Positions 9,961 to 18,841 of a DNA stretch of 64,000 nt are shown piece by piece (positions within the stretch are counted from its first letter, which is position 1; every line of letters starts with the position of its first letter). The DNA lies in assembly GCF_026262505.1 (NCBI RefSeq), contig NC_067204.1, forward strand, positions 19,012,860 to 19,076,859. Reading direction: 5' to 3'. A program made the position numbers and the translations under genes. The notes below the pieces were generated by a model. The model did no database searches, was not told the DNA's origin, and saw nothing but the letters and a program-made list of their open reading frames with translations. This DNA is from Trichomonas vaginalis G3. Taxonomy: Eukaryota; Parabasalia; Trichomonadida; Trichomonadidae.

Positions 9961-10770
9961 CTAAGTTCTAAGTAAAACGCATGGTAATAATGGAATTATT
10001 CTCTTTCTTCCATCTGTTGTAAACCATACTTGAAAGTCTGAAATACTTCCACTTGGTGGTTCATATAGCTTTGTAGGTTTCGTAAAAGTCATTTGCCAAG
10101 CATAAAAAGAGTTTTGTGCACCAGAAAATGAAGCATGAACGATAATAGCATCTGAGTCGAAAACATTTTCATATGTTCCATTAGGGTTTTCGACTTCATA
10201 AAAGTCTGGGTGTACTGGATATGCTGCAGGCTGATTTAACATCCTCAAAAATCTATACCATGCCAAGTTGTTATATTTTGTAGAAATATAAACGTTTTCT
10301 CCAAGGTCTTCTATTCTATTGATTTTAACAGTTGCATTTTTCCTGTCATATATAATATCGAGATGGTACTCTCCCTCGTCAATGTTATACTGTTTTGCAT
10401 ATTCGAGATAGATATCGTTTATTTTTTCTTGAAAAGCTTGAAGAGTTGTTTCTAAGTTTACAAGCAAATTCACTTGTAAAAGTTTTCCCTGTTCAAATTT
10501 CTCATACGTACGTTTTTCTTTGTTATAGTATCGAACTTCAAAACCGACCGTAAATGGGAAACCATGTATGGCTTCTGAAATGAACTTCATTCTACGAAAG
10601 CCAATAGCTTTTGTGACAGATGGGTCTCTTAACCATCTTAACGGGTAGTCAAAACGATAGCCTTCATGCTTTACGGTCTCTGTCTCAAACTTTTGACCGA
10701 CATTCGTAAAAAGTTCATCTAATGGTTTAGTTGTAGCAACTCTTGAATTTTCTTTTTCTATTGAAAGCAT
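9961..10770 (-). CDS. Element 2 unknown 269-aa protein
   Basis: An intact frame of 269 aa (MLSIEKENSRVATTK...). Mixed alpha/beta composition with many aromatic residues, no signal peptide or membrane span, and no motif I know. Sequences such as YPLRWLRDPSVTKAIGFRR and HASFSGAQNSFYAWQMTF have the look of a structural (beta-rich) protein. It shares a very short divergent promoter region with the fibre gene (18 bases between the two starts), which suggests the two are expressed together and might form one virion structure. Function not assignable. Confidence 0.6.
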   Translation of the reverse strand: MLSIEKENSRVATTKPLDELFTNVGQKFETETVKHEGYRFDYPLRWLRDPSVTKAIGFRRMKFISEAIHGFPFTVGFEVRYYNKEKRTYEKFEQGKLLQVNLLVNLETTLQAFQEKINDIYLEYAKQYNIDEGEYHLDIIYDRKNATVKINRIEDLGENVYISTKYNNLAWYRFLRMLNQPAAYPVHPDFYEVENPNGTYENVFDSDAIIVHASFSGAQNSFYAWQMTFTKPTKLYEPPSGSISDFQVWFTTDGRKRIIPLLPCVLLRT

Positions 10771-10788
10771 ATTTTATCTAGAATAAAA
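10771..10788. promoter_or_regulatory. Divergent mini-promoter, near-palindromic
   Basis: Only 18 bases (attttatctagaataaaa) separate the ATG of the minus gene ending at 10770 from the plus ATG at 10789. The segment TTTTATCTAGAATAAAA is nearly self-complementary around CTAG, so both strands show a T-run then the ATG. This is the most compact example of the T-run/ATG arrangement seen before many element 2 genes. Confidence 0.5.
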
Positions 10789-11964
10789 ATGTCAAATGAA
10801 ACAGCGTCTATGAGAGAAATACAACACAACCGACAACTCATTATACAAGCTCTAAATAAGAACACAACAAACTTTTCAAACTATTCTAAGATATCTGAGT
10901 CATTGAAAGAAGGAAACTTAAAACTGACTTTAAACCCAATGACAGATGAGTTTCTATTTCAAGACAATAAGAACCATACTGTTTGTATAAATCCAACAAA
11001 AGGAACTTTAAACGAGAAACCTATATCTGAACTTCTTTTGAAAGCAGATGTTGACAACAAAGCTGACAAAGAATATGTCATTGAAAAAGTTCAAGAAGAA
11101 CATGACAGAGCAGATGCAACATATGCAACAAAAGAACATACTCATCCTGAACTAGCAGACAAAACATATGTTGACAATAAAATGTCAAGTGAAGTGACAA
11201 GAGCTGAAAACGAATATTCTAAAAAGACTCATACACATACCATTGCAAATATTACAAACTTACAAGAAACCTTAAACAGGAAAAGTGACGTTGGACATAC
11301 ACATACAAGTTTTACAACTTTTACAGCAGATGATATAATATTGAACTTTGACCTTGGTTCAAGTGCACCTTTAGAGAATCCAAGCACTAGTGTAAAAGAT
11401 ACTCTTAACAATTTAGATAACAGTTGCAGGAACATTGAAAGTCATGCCAGAAACTTTGAAGCATATGAACTACCAACAATGTTAGATAAGAAAGCAGACA
11501 AAACAGAGCTTCAAACATTAAAGACAGAAATACTTCAAACAGTATATCCTATAGGTTCTATTTATACGTCAATGAACTCTACCAGACCAGAAGTAGTACT
11601 TGGTTTTGGAACTTGGACTCAAATAGTCGACAGGTTTTTGTATTGTGCAAACTCTTCAAAGGAAACAGGTGGAAGTAAAACGATTTCGGGTGAAAACTTA
11701 CCTGCGCACAGTCACTACATAGATTTAAGTACATCTCAAGCAGGTTGGCATAAGCATAGATATTGGGATTGGCACAGCTTGACAAAAGGTAAAGGATATG
11801 ATGTTAAAGACAACGTTAAGTTTGCTATAGATTGTTACTGGAGTAACACTGAGGGAGGAGGAAACCATACACATTTCGTTTCAGGATATACGCAAACAAC
11901 GGGACAAAGTAAAGACTACATGCCACCTTACATGACAGTTTACGCATGGTATAGAATTGCTTAG
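10789..11964 (+). CDS. Phage tail-collar/fibre-like protein
   Basis: An intact 391-aa protein. Residues ~1-90 are an attachment-type N-terminus. Residues ~90-200 contain repeated HTH-type metal-binding turns (EHTHPELADK, KKTHTHTIAN, VGHTHTSF) typical of trimeric phage fibres. Residues ~245-391 are a tail-collar domain: YPIGSIYTSMNSTRPEVV, FGTWTQIVDRFLYC, GGSKTISGENLPAHSH, and the closing PYMTVYAWYR. Collar domains end phage receptor-binding fibres, so this could be a spike on an element 2 particle. Such a domain in a eukaryotic capsid-bearing element suggests transfer from phage. Fibre function is inference; the domain call is strong. Confidence 0.85.
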   Translation: MSNETASMREIQHNRQLIIQALNKNTTNFSNYSKISESLKEGNLKLTLNPMTDEFLFQDNKNHTVCINPTKGTLNEKPISELLLKADVDNKADKEYVIEKVQEEHDRADATYATKEHTHPELADKTYVDNKMSSEVTRAENEYSKKTHTHTIANITNLQETLNRKSDVGHTHTSFTTFTADDIILNFDLGSSAPLENPSTSVKDTLNNLDNSCRNIESHARNFEAYELPTMLDKKADKTELQTLKTEILQTVYPIGSIYTSMNSTRPEVVLGFGTWTQIVDRFLYCANSSKETGGSKTISGENLPAHSHYIDLSTSQAGWHKHRYWDWHSLTKGKGYDVKDNVKFAIDCYWSNTEGGGNHTHFVSGYTQTTGQSKDYMPPYMTVYAWYRIA

Positions 11965-11965
11965 T

Positions 11966-12935
11966 CGTCATTTTCAACTTCTTTAGCATATTCGTCAGGA
12001 GTTGTCTTATATTTGTTAGGAACTGTCTTTGAAAGTATACCACCTTGAACTTTGACAAGTTTGAAACGAGGTCTGACAATAGTAGTTTTATCTTCTGCTT
12101 GCAGTCTGTACATTTTGCCATGTTTGCCTAAAACTTCATAATATTCTCTTGTATACTTTCTTCTATTTTTACGAACACGAATGTGAGTACCTGTCGGGTT
12201 CCATTGTTGTCATAGTCAATAGTATTTTCATATGGGTCGCGTTTAGGTATTTCTATTTTTACTTTGTCACCCTTCCGAAGTTTGAAGCCTGGCATTCTTT
12301 CTTGTTTGTCTCTTTTGACTAAATTGTTAAATATATAGTCTTTCTCTAAGTCAGGGTTGTTTTTTCATTTCTTCGGGGGAGTGGTTTCCCAAACCTTTTT
12401 GTTTACGGTTATTGTAAATATTTAAAACTTGTCTCATCTTTGCCATGGAGAAGTGTCTATACTTGTCGTCATATGACATTTCATCTACCTCACCACCTTG
12501 TGGTTGGTTTAAGTCTCTTAACATTTTTATACAACCGTCAATGACACCAAGAGCAGAATGGTTTTGGTCGACAATGAAATATTGGTTTACATTTTTTGAA
12601 CGCAGATAGTTTTTTACATCATCTGATTTGAAAGAACTTTCACAGTCAGATGTCAGTTTTGTTGGATGGTATTTGTCAACGAATATTGTCAAAGCTGCTA
12701 AGATATCTAAAATATTTTTGGACTGTAATGGTATGGCTTCACAGTATCTTGTGTTTTGACCGACAAATATTAGCCAGTATGGAGGTCCATCTTCTCTATA
12801 CCTCGGAATGTTTTCCAAGATATCCATAAACCAAGCATTTGGTGTTGAACTAAAGATTTTACCATAAGTGCTTTTTTTGTCGCTTTAGAAACATAGGGTC
12901 CTTGTTTGGATTCGTCATTTTTTAACCCATAAGAA
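11966..12935 (-). pseudogene. Maverick retroviral-type integrase (rve), fossil
   Basis: The family integrase that would join element ends to target DNA. The central part (12827-12351) has the catalytic-core look: WLIFVGQNTRYCEAIPL, LTSDCESSFKSD with the second acidic residue, and HSALGVIDGCIKMLRDL, the usual Maverick integrase box. Toward its C-terminus come MPGFKLRKGDKV and an SH3/chromo-like stretch. It reads opposite to its neighbours and overlaps nothing. Broken, about three breaks. Confidence 0.75.
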
Positions 12936-13338
12936 ATGGGTTTATTTGGCGCGTTAGCAGGAGTTGCATCCAGATTTTTTGCCCGCAGTGGGAACAATAG
13001 CCAGAGGTGTATTTGGAGTTGGAAGGAAGATTTTGAGTACATTAGGTATACTGAAAGAGAAAGCACAACCTATTATACAAACTGTACAGAAAGGTTGGGA
13101 TGTAGCACGAGATGCAGCAAATCTTATTCCAAATCCTGAAACAAGAGGAAAAGTTCAAGGATGGATGGACAATGTAGGAAGACAAGCAGGAAACTATTAT
13201 AACAAAGCAAATGACTACTATAACCAAGCAGGACACTATATGGACCAAGGTGAAAGATTCTTTAACAGAGGATATAACCATGCACAACAATGGGTAAACA
13301 ATAACCAACCTCAACCGCCTCAAACGTGGGGAATGTAA
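12936..13338 (+). pseudogene. Element 2 small amphipathic capsid-associated protein region
   Basis: Starts MGLFGALAGVASRFF. The longer downstream frame has ARGVFGVGRKILSTLGIL, then an Asn/Tyr/Gln-rich tail with repeated YNKA/YNQA-type words and PPQTWGM at the end. A glycine-rich amphipathic N-terminus with a soluble polar tail fits a pVI-like membrane-lytic minor capsid protein. No motif proves this. About one break. Confidence 0.4.
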
Positions 13339-13357
13339 AGTTTTTTATTGAGATGAA

Positions 13358-13510
13358 ATGAACAATGCAGCATTGAGACAAATAAGTTCAAGATGGATTT
13401 GTCGGCTTCCAGCAGTTACACCACGTGTTTGTCAAGTTCTTCCTATACCTCAGGAAGTTTTAGACCGACTTAAAAAACCTAAACAACCAGTTGAAAACAA
13501 ACCAAACTAA
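13358..13510 (+). CDS. Element 2 50-aa peptide
   Basis: A short frame starting at the ATG of GAGATGAAATG, 20 bases after the previous stop. It encodes 50 aa beginning MNNAALRQISSRWICRL, with a Pro-rich middle (PAVTPRVCQVLPIPQEV) and a basic C-terminus (KKPKQPVENKPN). The leader TTTTTTATTGAGATGAAATG is almost the same as the one before the next gene (TTTTTTACTGAGATGAAATG), which is the main evidence that this is a real gene. Function unknown. Confidence 0.5.
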   Translation: MNNAALRQISSRWICRLPAVTPRVCQVLPIPQEVLDRLKKPKQPVENKPN

Positions 13511-13529
13511 AATTTTTTACTGAGATGAA

Positions 13530-13739
13530 ATGACCGAAGAAGTTGAAACGGTAGATTTGACACCACAAACAAAAAGTTCAGAACCATTGTCAAAACCTGT
13601 CAAAGAACTTACAGATGAAGAGAAAAATTCAATAATAGAAGGTGCAAGGTCTGGAAATACAAACCCTAACTATAAAGTCACTTTTCATAGAAATGGAACG
13701 GCTAGTATCTCAAAAAAGAAAACAGACTCTCACAAATAA
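13530..13739 (+). CDS. Element 2 69-aa protein
   Basis: An intact 69-aa polar protein, MTEEVETVDLTPQ..., ending in a basic tail (SISKKKTDSHK). It is preceded by the same leader motif as the gene before it. Its last ~45 bases overlap the next gene in a different frame. No recognised domain. It may be a small DNA- or virion-associated factor. Confidence 0.5.
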   Translation: MTEEVETVDLTPQTKSSEPLSKPVKELTDEEKNSIIEGARSGNTNPNYKVTFHRNGTASISKKKTDSHK

Positions 13740-14115
13740 AATATTGAAGTCTGAAGGAGCTTTCGAGACAACAGATGGAAAAGTTTACTTCACTGACCAA
13801 CAGTTCATTATAGAACATCTCATTGACTTAGAGTCGAAATATTCTAAACTTTACAACAAACACAAAAAGTTGAAAGGAAAACAAAAACAAATGGCATATG
13901 ATATTTATGAAGATGTTGACGACACAACTGTTCCTGCAAGTGAGGTAAAGTCAAAGGAACCGAAAAGTGACGAAAAACCGATAGAAGAAGAAAAACCAAA
14001 AACTGAAGATAAACCAAAAACAAAGTTTAGTTTTAATACTAAACCAAGTCAACCTTCATTAGCTGGTATGGGTTGGCGTCAAAGACTTATGGCTTCAGGT
14101 GGCTATGTAAAGTAA
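13693..14115 (+). CDS. Element 2 140-aa charged protein, overlaps upstream gene
   Basis: The frame is open from 13642. The first good ATG is 13693 (MERLVSQKRKQ...), giving 140 aa. The front half is helical and basic (KYSKLYNKHKKLKGKQKQM); the rear half is Pro/Glu/Lys-rich and low-complexity, and the end is LAGMGWRQRLMASGGYVK. The overlap with the preceding 69-aa gene could be genuine or could reflect one frame change between them. No family recognised. Confidence 0.45.
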   Translation: MERLVSQKRKQTLTNKILKSEGAFETTDGKVYFTDQQFIIEHLIDLESKYSKLYNKHKKLKGKQKQMAYDIYEDVDDTTVPASEVKSKEPKSDEKPIEEEKPKTEDKPKTKFSFNTKPSQPSLAGMGWRQRLMASGGYVK

Positions 14116-14145
14116 AGAAAAAAACATTTTTTTATTTTTATAAAA

Positions 14146-14529
14146 ATGCCCCCACATAGAATGGATAGAAAGTCTGCTAGAATAAAAGCAGAGTTGCAAA
14201 GATATGGTTGGAGAGTTTCGAAGAATTTTAAATATAGGAAGGGAAGACCCATAAAAGTCTATGACAAATTGTCTGGTCTTCGCTACGAAATGGATTTGGA
14301 AACAGCACGTGCAAATTATCCAAACAGACTAGAGAGGTTAGAAGAAGAACGTCTTATGGACATGCCTTTCGATGTTAGTGAACCTCAAGTTGAAGGACAC
14401 GACGGCTTTGCCAGATTCTACTGGAAACATGACGAACAATTGCATCCTTTGAGAAGGAAAAAAGGAAAAGGTGAAGACGCACATGCTCCCATGGAAAGAA
14501 CAAGATATGCATCTGAGAAGTACGCGTGA
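14146..14529 (+). CDS. Element 2 127-aa basic protein next to polymerase
   Basis: An intact 127-aa, strongly basic protein (MPPHRMDRKSARIKAEL..., later LHPLRRKKGKGED). It sits directly before the polymerase region on the same strand. Position and charge would suit a terminal protein or DNA-binding partner of a protein-primed polymerase, or the polymerase N-terminus itself. No motif settles this. Confidence 0.45.
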   Translation: MPPHRMDRKSARIKAELQRYGWRVSKNFKYRKGRPIKVYDKLSGLRYEMDLETARANYPNRLERLEEERLMDMPFDVSEPQVEGHDGFARFYWKHDEQLHPLRRKKGKGEDAHAPMERTRYASEKYA

Positions 14530-16288
14530 AGTTAGAAGTCAAATTACTTCTGGTCGAACTTTACAGTAAACTTTGACGAAGGAAAGAACAAAGAAGGCTT
14601 CATGGGGTACTTGCTGCCATACAAGACGGAAATAAGAAAGGACACAATCTCAGATTGACCATAACAGATTTGGAGGTCACATTTACTATGCATATGGCAA
14701 TGTCACAACAGCTGCAATGCTTCTTGACGCTTTCAAGACTACAAAGAGAGAACAAATGGTTGACTCCGACTCAAACATTTTGAATGCAATTGAAGGATTT
14801 GCAAGTGTCAAGTTCGAATGTTACCAACCTAACCCTCAAGCAGTCAGACAACATGCTGGATACTTCCCGTTCAGAATAAGTCTGACATTGACTTGACAAG
14901 GTATGAATTTTACAATTCAATTGAAACAATTGTCAATGAACCTTGCATTCTTACATGTCTCAGGAACTCTGGTCTTACAGATGAGAAGATGAAGTATCTT
15001 GAGTCATGTGTGAAGACAAGGTACATTCTCAGAGGTCAATTGGCAAAAATTGCACCGTTGGCAAATGTCAATATCCGAGTCAACATACCTACAGCTAAAG
15101 GTTCTTCACATGAGACTATGTTGTTGACTTCAAATTGCCATGGTTGAAGATTGTAATTGTCCACAACCACTTCATGTTGAACGAAAGTCTTACAACCCAT
15201 TGTCGGAAAAGGCAAGTGCAACATTGTCAGAGCTGTAAACATTCTTTTCGAGAAAGGTTTGTTGGAACCAATTCCAGATGACAAGCTGACAGAAACTTTT
15301 GTACCAAAAGACGAAACAAACTTTTCATTGTTAGCAAGACCAAAAGTTGTTCCAGACAAAGTTATAGTACAAAAGAAGTACACAATTCCACAAGGAGTTG
15401 GATTGTTCGGATACCAACCTGAACCAGAAGAACTTCCAATGAGTTGCAAGAACTTCAAGATGCTATAAACAAAACTTCCATTGAGACATCCAATTGACGT
15501 TAAATTGTATTGGAGAGCATCTGAGTTAGGTCAGAAGGTTTTATATGAAACAGGTTGCTTCGACGATGTTTATGAGATAACAGGAGAAGTTTCTCAGAAG
15601 ATAAGAGACTCACTTGAATTTCCACAAACTGGACCAATTGGTTGCGACAAGTTCGACTCAGATGAAAAATATACTATGTCCGACCTTAACGCTGCATATA
15701 TGAGGTTTGTCAATATATTCCGACTGGAATTCCAAACGAAGATGGTGAGTTCCCTGGAAGGAACTATACAGTTGGAAAAGTCATAAACAACTGTATGATA
15801 TTAGGAAAGCTTCAAACCCCAAACTTGCAATGACACTCAAATTGCTTATGAATTCGACATGGGGATATTCCATTAAGAAACCTCAAGAGATGAAGAGTAA
15901 ACATTATGAGAAGGTCGACAACTTTGTTGAAAGGTTTTCTCCTTTTGTTTTGAAGTACGAATTCACTCAAGGTCAAAGTGGCTTAGTAACCACATTAAAA
16001 CCTATTGTCGAACATTGGTCTTACCCTCAGTTCGCAAAGGCAGTCCTTGACAACTACAACAAATTCTTCTCCGAAGTCAAATCCAAAGTGAAGGTTTACT
16101 ATGAGAACATTGACGCACTCATGACGAACGAAGAAGGCTATAACAAACTCATTGAAATGGGTATGGTCGGTGAAAAGATGGGTCAATTCAAATTGGACAA
16201 AATTTTCACCGAAGTTCATGTCCTCTCCAAGCGTAAGTATTGGGGCATACTTGAAGACGGCACAGAAATAAAACATTGCATGAAATAA
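14530..16288 (+). pseudogene. Element 2 family B DNA polymerase, fossil
   Basis: Recognised by polymerase motif A-like MSDLNAAYMRF (~15680), motif B-like LKLLMNSTWGYSIKKP (~15840) and a motif C-like YYENIDALMT (~16100), followed by a KRKYWG-type thumb stretch. These motifs differ clearly from those of the element 1 polymerase, so this is another lineage. The upstream part (14893-15470) has polymerase-like protein without clear exonuclease boxes. Heavily broken, about six breaks. Relation to known Maverick polymerases cannot be settled without a search. Confidence 0.65.
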
Positions 16289-16477
16289 AAAATTTTTATA
16301 TTCCTTCCTAGCTAATTTCCGTTTAATTTCATGGTCGCCCTCGGAGTCTTTGAATCGGACAGGTCGAGTTACACCATTCTTGGTCTCAAACTCATATATA
16401 ACCTGTTTGTCTGTATTTTCGTCGACTATGGCACGAGACACGAACATTGACCAAACGGACAAAAAGTGTCATTTCGG

Positions 16478-16741
16478 ATGGTCAAGCAGCCAATCGCATT
16501 CGAGCACTTCGAAGAAGCCTTATGTTCCAAGGGAGAGGGTGTCTGGTGCAAGGGAGAGGTCATGAGACTCTACGAGCAGTACATCCTCAATGCTTGGGAG
16601 GACAAATCGTCCTTGGATTGGCAATTCTACCAACTCCTCTGGGACGACCTCCTATACAACTGGGATGACGAAAGAGTCCAATTCAGAGGTCGGGAACTAA
16701 TTTTGCAAATTGCCCTTAATTTAACATACTTATCCAAATAA
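16478..16741 (+). CDS. Element 2 small Trp-rich protein
   Basis: 87 aa from ATG 16478 (MVKQPIAFEHFEEAL...). Rich in Trp, Asp and Leu (SSLDWQFYQLLWDDLLYNW) and mostly helical. Base composition is richer in G+C than the neighbouring genes to the right. No recognised family. The upstream context is messy, so the true start is uncertain. Confidence 0.4.
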   Translation: MVKQPIAFEHFEEALCSKGEGVWCKGEVMRLYEQYILNAWEDKSSLDWQFYQLLWDDLLYNWDDERVQFRGRELILQIALNLTYLSK

Positions 16742-16790
16742 ACACCTAAATTTACTCGGGGTTTCCCCCTAAAATAAAATTTTTTTACTC

Positions 16791-17489
16791 TTAGAACCAC
16801 TCGAGGTTCTCCTTACGGTTGTTGAGCTTGTCACCGTCAATGTGTCTGACCCTCGTCTTCTTGTCTGGATTTGGAACCCATTGCATACCGACAAGCCTTC
16901 CCATGGAAATTGAACCGCGATTCCGAAGGTTAAGGTTCAAGTGTCCCAAGTTGTTGAGGACTGGGGTAAGAACCTTGCCTGTCTCCTTGTTGCGGATTTG
17001 GTATGGGTAGGGTTGGGAAATTTCGTAAGCGTCATCGACAACAAGGGTTGCCCAAACTTCCTCTTCTTCGTGTTTCTCTTCTTCCTCTTCTTCCTCTTCT
17101 TCCTCTTCTTCCTCTTCTTTGATAATACCTTCGGCAATTCTGTGTTCACGAAGTACGGTGTTGCATGTTCTGTCCTTTCCGAGTACCTTCCAGATGGCGT
17201 CTATCTCTTCGAAGAAACGGTAGATGAGTCTGGCAAGGTCTCGGTTCTCTCTCTCGTAATAGCGCAACGATTCTGAGAAATCGTTCAGGACTTTCTCATT
17301 GGAAACTTGGTTCATGAGGACATCGGCTTTAAGTTCCTTCATCTCTGTCATAAGACTACTTTGGAGAGTCTTAATAGTGTTTGTCAAATGAGCTTTCAAT
17401 TGGGCAATTTGAATTTGAACTGGGCGCTTGTCTGGCAACCTTGAAAGGACATCTTCCATTGAGTTTGGCTTCGGTGCTTGTTCGGACAT
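16791..17489 (-). CDS. HNH homing-endonuclease-like protein with coiled coil and Glu run
   Basis: An intact 232-aa protein. Residues ~1-110 are helical/coiled coil. A Glu tract of about 14 residues lies at ~123-137. The C-terminal ~75 residues match a NUMOD4/HNH_3-type module: YQIRNKETGKVL, GRLVGMQWVPNPDKKT, and the HNH core VRHIDGDKLNNRKENLEW, ending one residue later. In phage and giant virus genomes such modules nick or cut DNA and are often mobile. Here the nuclease is fused to a long non-catalytic N-terminus, so it may serve the element. The second H and both N residues are present. Confidence 0.75.
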   Translation of the reverse strand: MSEQAPKPNSMEDVLSRLPDKRPVQIQIAQLKAHLTNTIKTLQSSLMTEMKELKADVLMNQVSNEKVLNDFSESLRYYERENRDLARLIYRFFEEIDAIWKVLGKDRTCNTVLREHRIAEGIIKEEEEEEEEEEEEEEKHEEEEVWATLVVDDAYEISQPYPYQIRNKETGKVLTPVLNNLGHLNLNLRNRGSISMGRLVGMQWVPNPDKKTRVRHIDGDKLNNRKENLEWF

Positions 17490-17521
17490 CGAAAAAATGA
17501 AGTGGTTTGAGAATGGCGGTT

Positions 17522-18106
17522 TTACTTCAAAAAGCTTGTTATGACAGTTATGTCATACAACAAGTTTAAAATAATATCTTGTTCTTCTTCTGAACGTTTG
17601 TTGTCTCTTCCGATAAAAGTTTCGAACATGAGAACCAAAAAACGTTTTTTGAGATTGCGGAAGAGTTCAGGCAAACGTTCATATTCTGGATATGTTGGGA
17701 GCAGTTCAAAACATCTGAGCTGACTTTCGGACAAAATTGGGACAATGTCAGAAAATTCATCTTTGGTCGGACTGCTTGAAGGTAAGTCCCTTACATGTAA
17801 GTAGCTCTGGTAAAGTCTTCTCATTTCTGCTAACTTCTGGAGTATAGCTTCGTAATTTAAGAGTTTTAATTTTAATTGTCTTATTCCACTCTTTACTTCT
17901 AAACGGTAAGTATCCATGAGGTCAAGAGTAGCTTTGGTAGCTTTAAGTGGAGCTATCTCTTCTTTGACTTGTGCAATTTTGGTTGCAATTGTGGTTTGAG
18001 CTCCTTCAAGTTCGCCGTCTATGTCGTTCTCAACGCCTTCAACCATAGCTTGAAACTCTTCATCGGTCCATTGAGATTGGTGTGGGACGAATTTAACTTG
18101 CTTCAT
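17522..18106 (-). CDS. Element 2 194-aa coiled-coil protein
   Basis: An intact frame from ATG 18106. Helical nearly throughout, with heptad-like stretches at ~35-70 and ~70-105 (QLKLKLLNYEAILQKLAEM) and a Leu/Phe-rich end (PELFRNLKKRFLVLMFETF). No signal peptide, no membrane span and no catalytic motif. It lies just upstream of the HNH gene on the same strand, 32 bases from its start, so they may form a transcription unit. Function unknown. Confidence 0.5.
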   Translation of the reverse strand: MKQVKFVPHQSQWTDEEFQAMVEGVENDIDGELEGAQTTIATKIAQVKEEIAPLKATKATLDLMDTYRLEVKSGIRQLKLKLLNYEAILQKLAEMRRLYQSYLHVRDLPSSSPTKDEFSDIVPILSESQLRCFELLPTYPEYERLPELFRNLKKRFLVLMFETFIGRDNKRSEEEQDIILNLLYDITVITSFLK

Positions 18107-18229
18107 TCAAAAAATGAAAAAAAATGTTTTTACTCTAAACGTGCCATGTATATGGCTATAAGAAACTTACCAGAAGGCTTCTTCTTCACATGCGTAAAAA
18201 CATAAAAAAGTGAAGTTAAAATGAGATGT

Positions 18230-18616
18230 TTACTGAACTGGCTGAAGAATTGGTTGGATGTCGCCTTCTGAGGTTATGAAGAACGGCTGACCCGAGAAGT
18301 GAAGGAGAGACTGAATTGCCAATTTCATATGGGGTAGGGGGTTCTCCTTGTTTGGTATTTTTATCCAAGGACGTTTGTTTAGGAACTTAACAAGAGTTTC
18401 TCTTTTGGCGTCCTTTATGCCATCGTAGGCTGTCCCGTCTGGTATTTGAATTGGAATTCCAGTCGAAGTCTCGAGCTGAAGTGTAGACCTTCCAGAAATA
18501 CTGGTGAACTTGACCTTGGGCTTCATGACCTTGCGCAAGTAGTCTTTTACGCAGTCGTTAATTTCAATTAGGTAAATTGCCTCGTCAAATCCTTCTGACA
18601 TTCCAAGTTCTTCCAT
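18230..18616 (-). CDS. Element 2 128-aa unknown protein
   Basis: Starts at ATG 18616 (MEELGMSEGF...) or at the inner ATG 18601. The frame runs upstream into the iteron region, where it has no plausible coding sense. Contains IYLIEINDCVKDYLRKVMK and a mixed alpha/beta C-terminal half ending in DIQPILQPVQ. It is transcribed divergently from the Pro/Gln-rich gene at 18842, with the repeated CCGACAG sites between them. No family recognised. Confidence 0.45.
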   Translation of the reverse strand: MEELGMSEGFDEAIYLIEINDCVKDYLRKVMKPKVKFTSISGRSTLQLETSTGIPIQIPDGTAYDGIKDAKRETLVKFLNKRPWIKIPNKENPLPHMKLAIQSLLHFSGQPFFITSEGDIQPILQPVQ

Positions 18617-18841
18617 CCGACAGGAAAATGTTTTCCCGACAACTGGAAAAATTTTTCCCGACGACAGGAAGAACTCTTCCAGTTGTCCGTCCGTAAACCA
18701 TTCAAATTTTCGAAAATTGAGAACTTTTTGGTCGAAATTCAGAAAAAGTTTTTCCTTCCGACAGAAAAAGTTTTTCCTTCCGACAGAAAAAGTTCTTCCT
18801 TCCGACAGAAAAAGTTCTTCCTTCCGACAGGACACAAACGA
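18617..18841. promoter_or_regulatory. Iteron cluster between divergent genes (TTCCGACAG motif)
   Basis: About 225 bases with repeated CTTCCGACAGAAAAAGTT units, four in close tandem at 18752-18832 with a ~22-23-base period. Looser and inverted versions (CCATCCGACAGGAAAA, CCCGACAACTGGAAAA, CCCGACGACAGGAA) lie at 18613-18680. Phased repeats between two divergent starts look like binding sites for a regulator or replication protein. Confidence 0.6.

Noticed and set aside
15995-16462. 155-aa minus-strand frame over the element 2 polymerase
   Set aside because: Most of it is antisense to polymerase motif C sequence. The first ~50 codons (16447-16300) might be a small gene, but there is no stop to define it.
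18683-18841. N-terminal extension of the Pro/Gln-rich protein through the iterons
   Set aside because: It translates the CTTCCGACAG repeats and a second frame does the same; the ATG at 18842 is the natural start.
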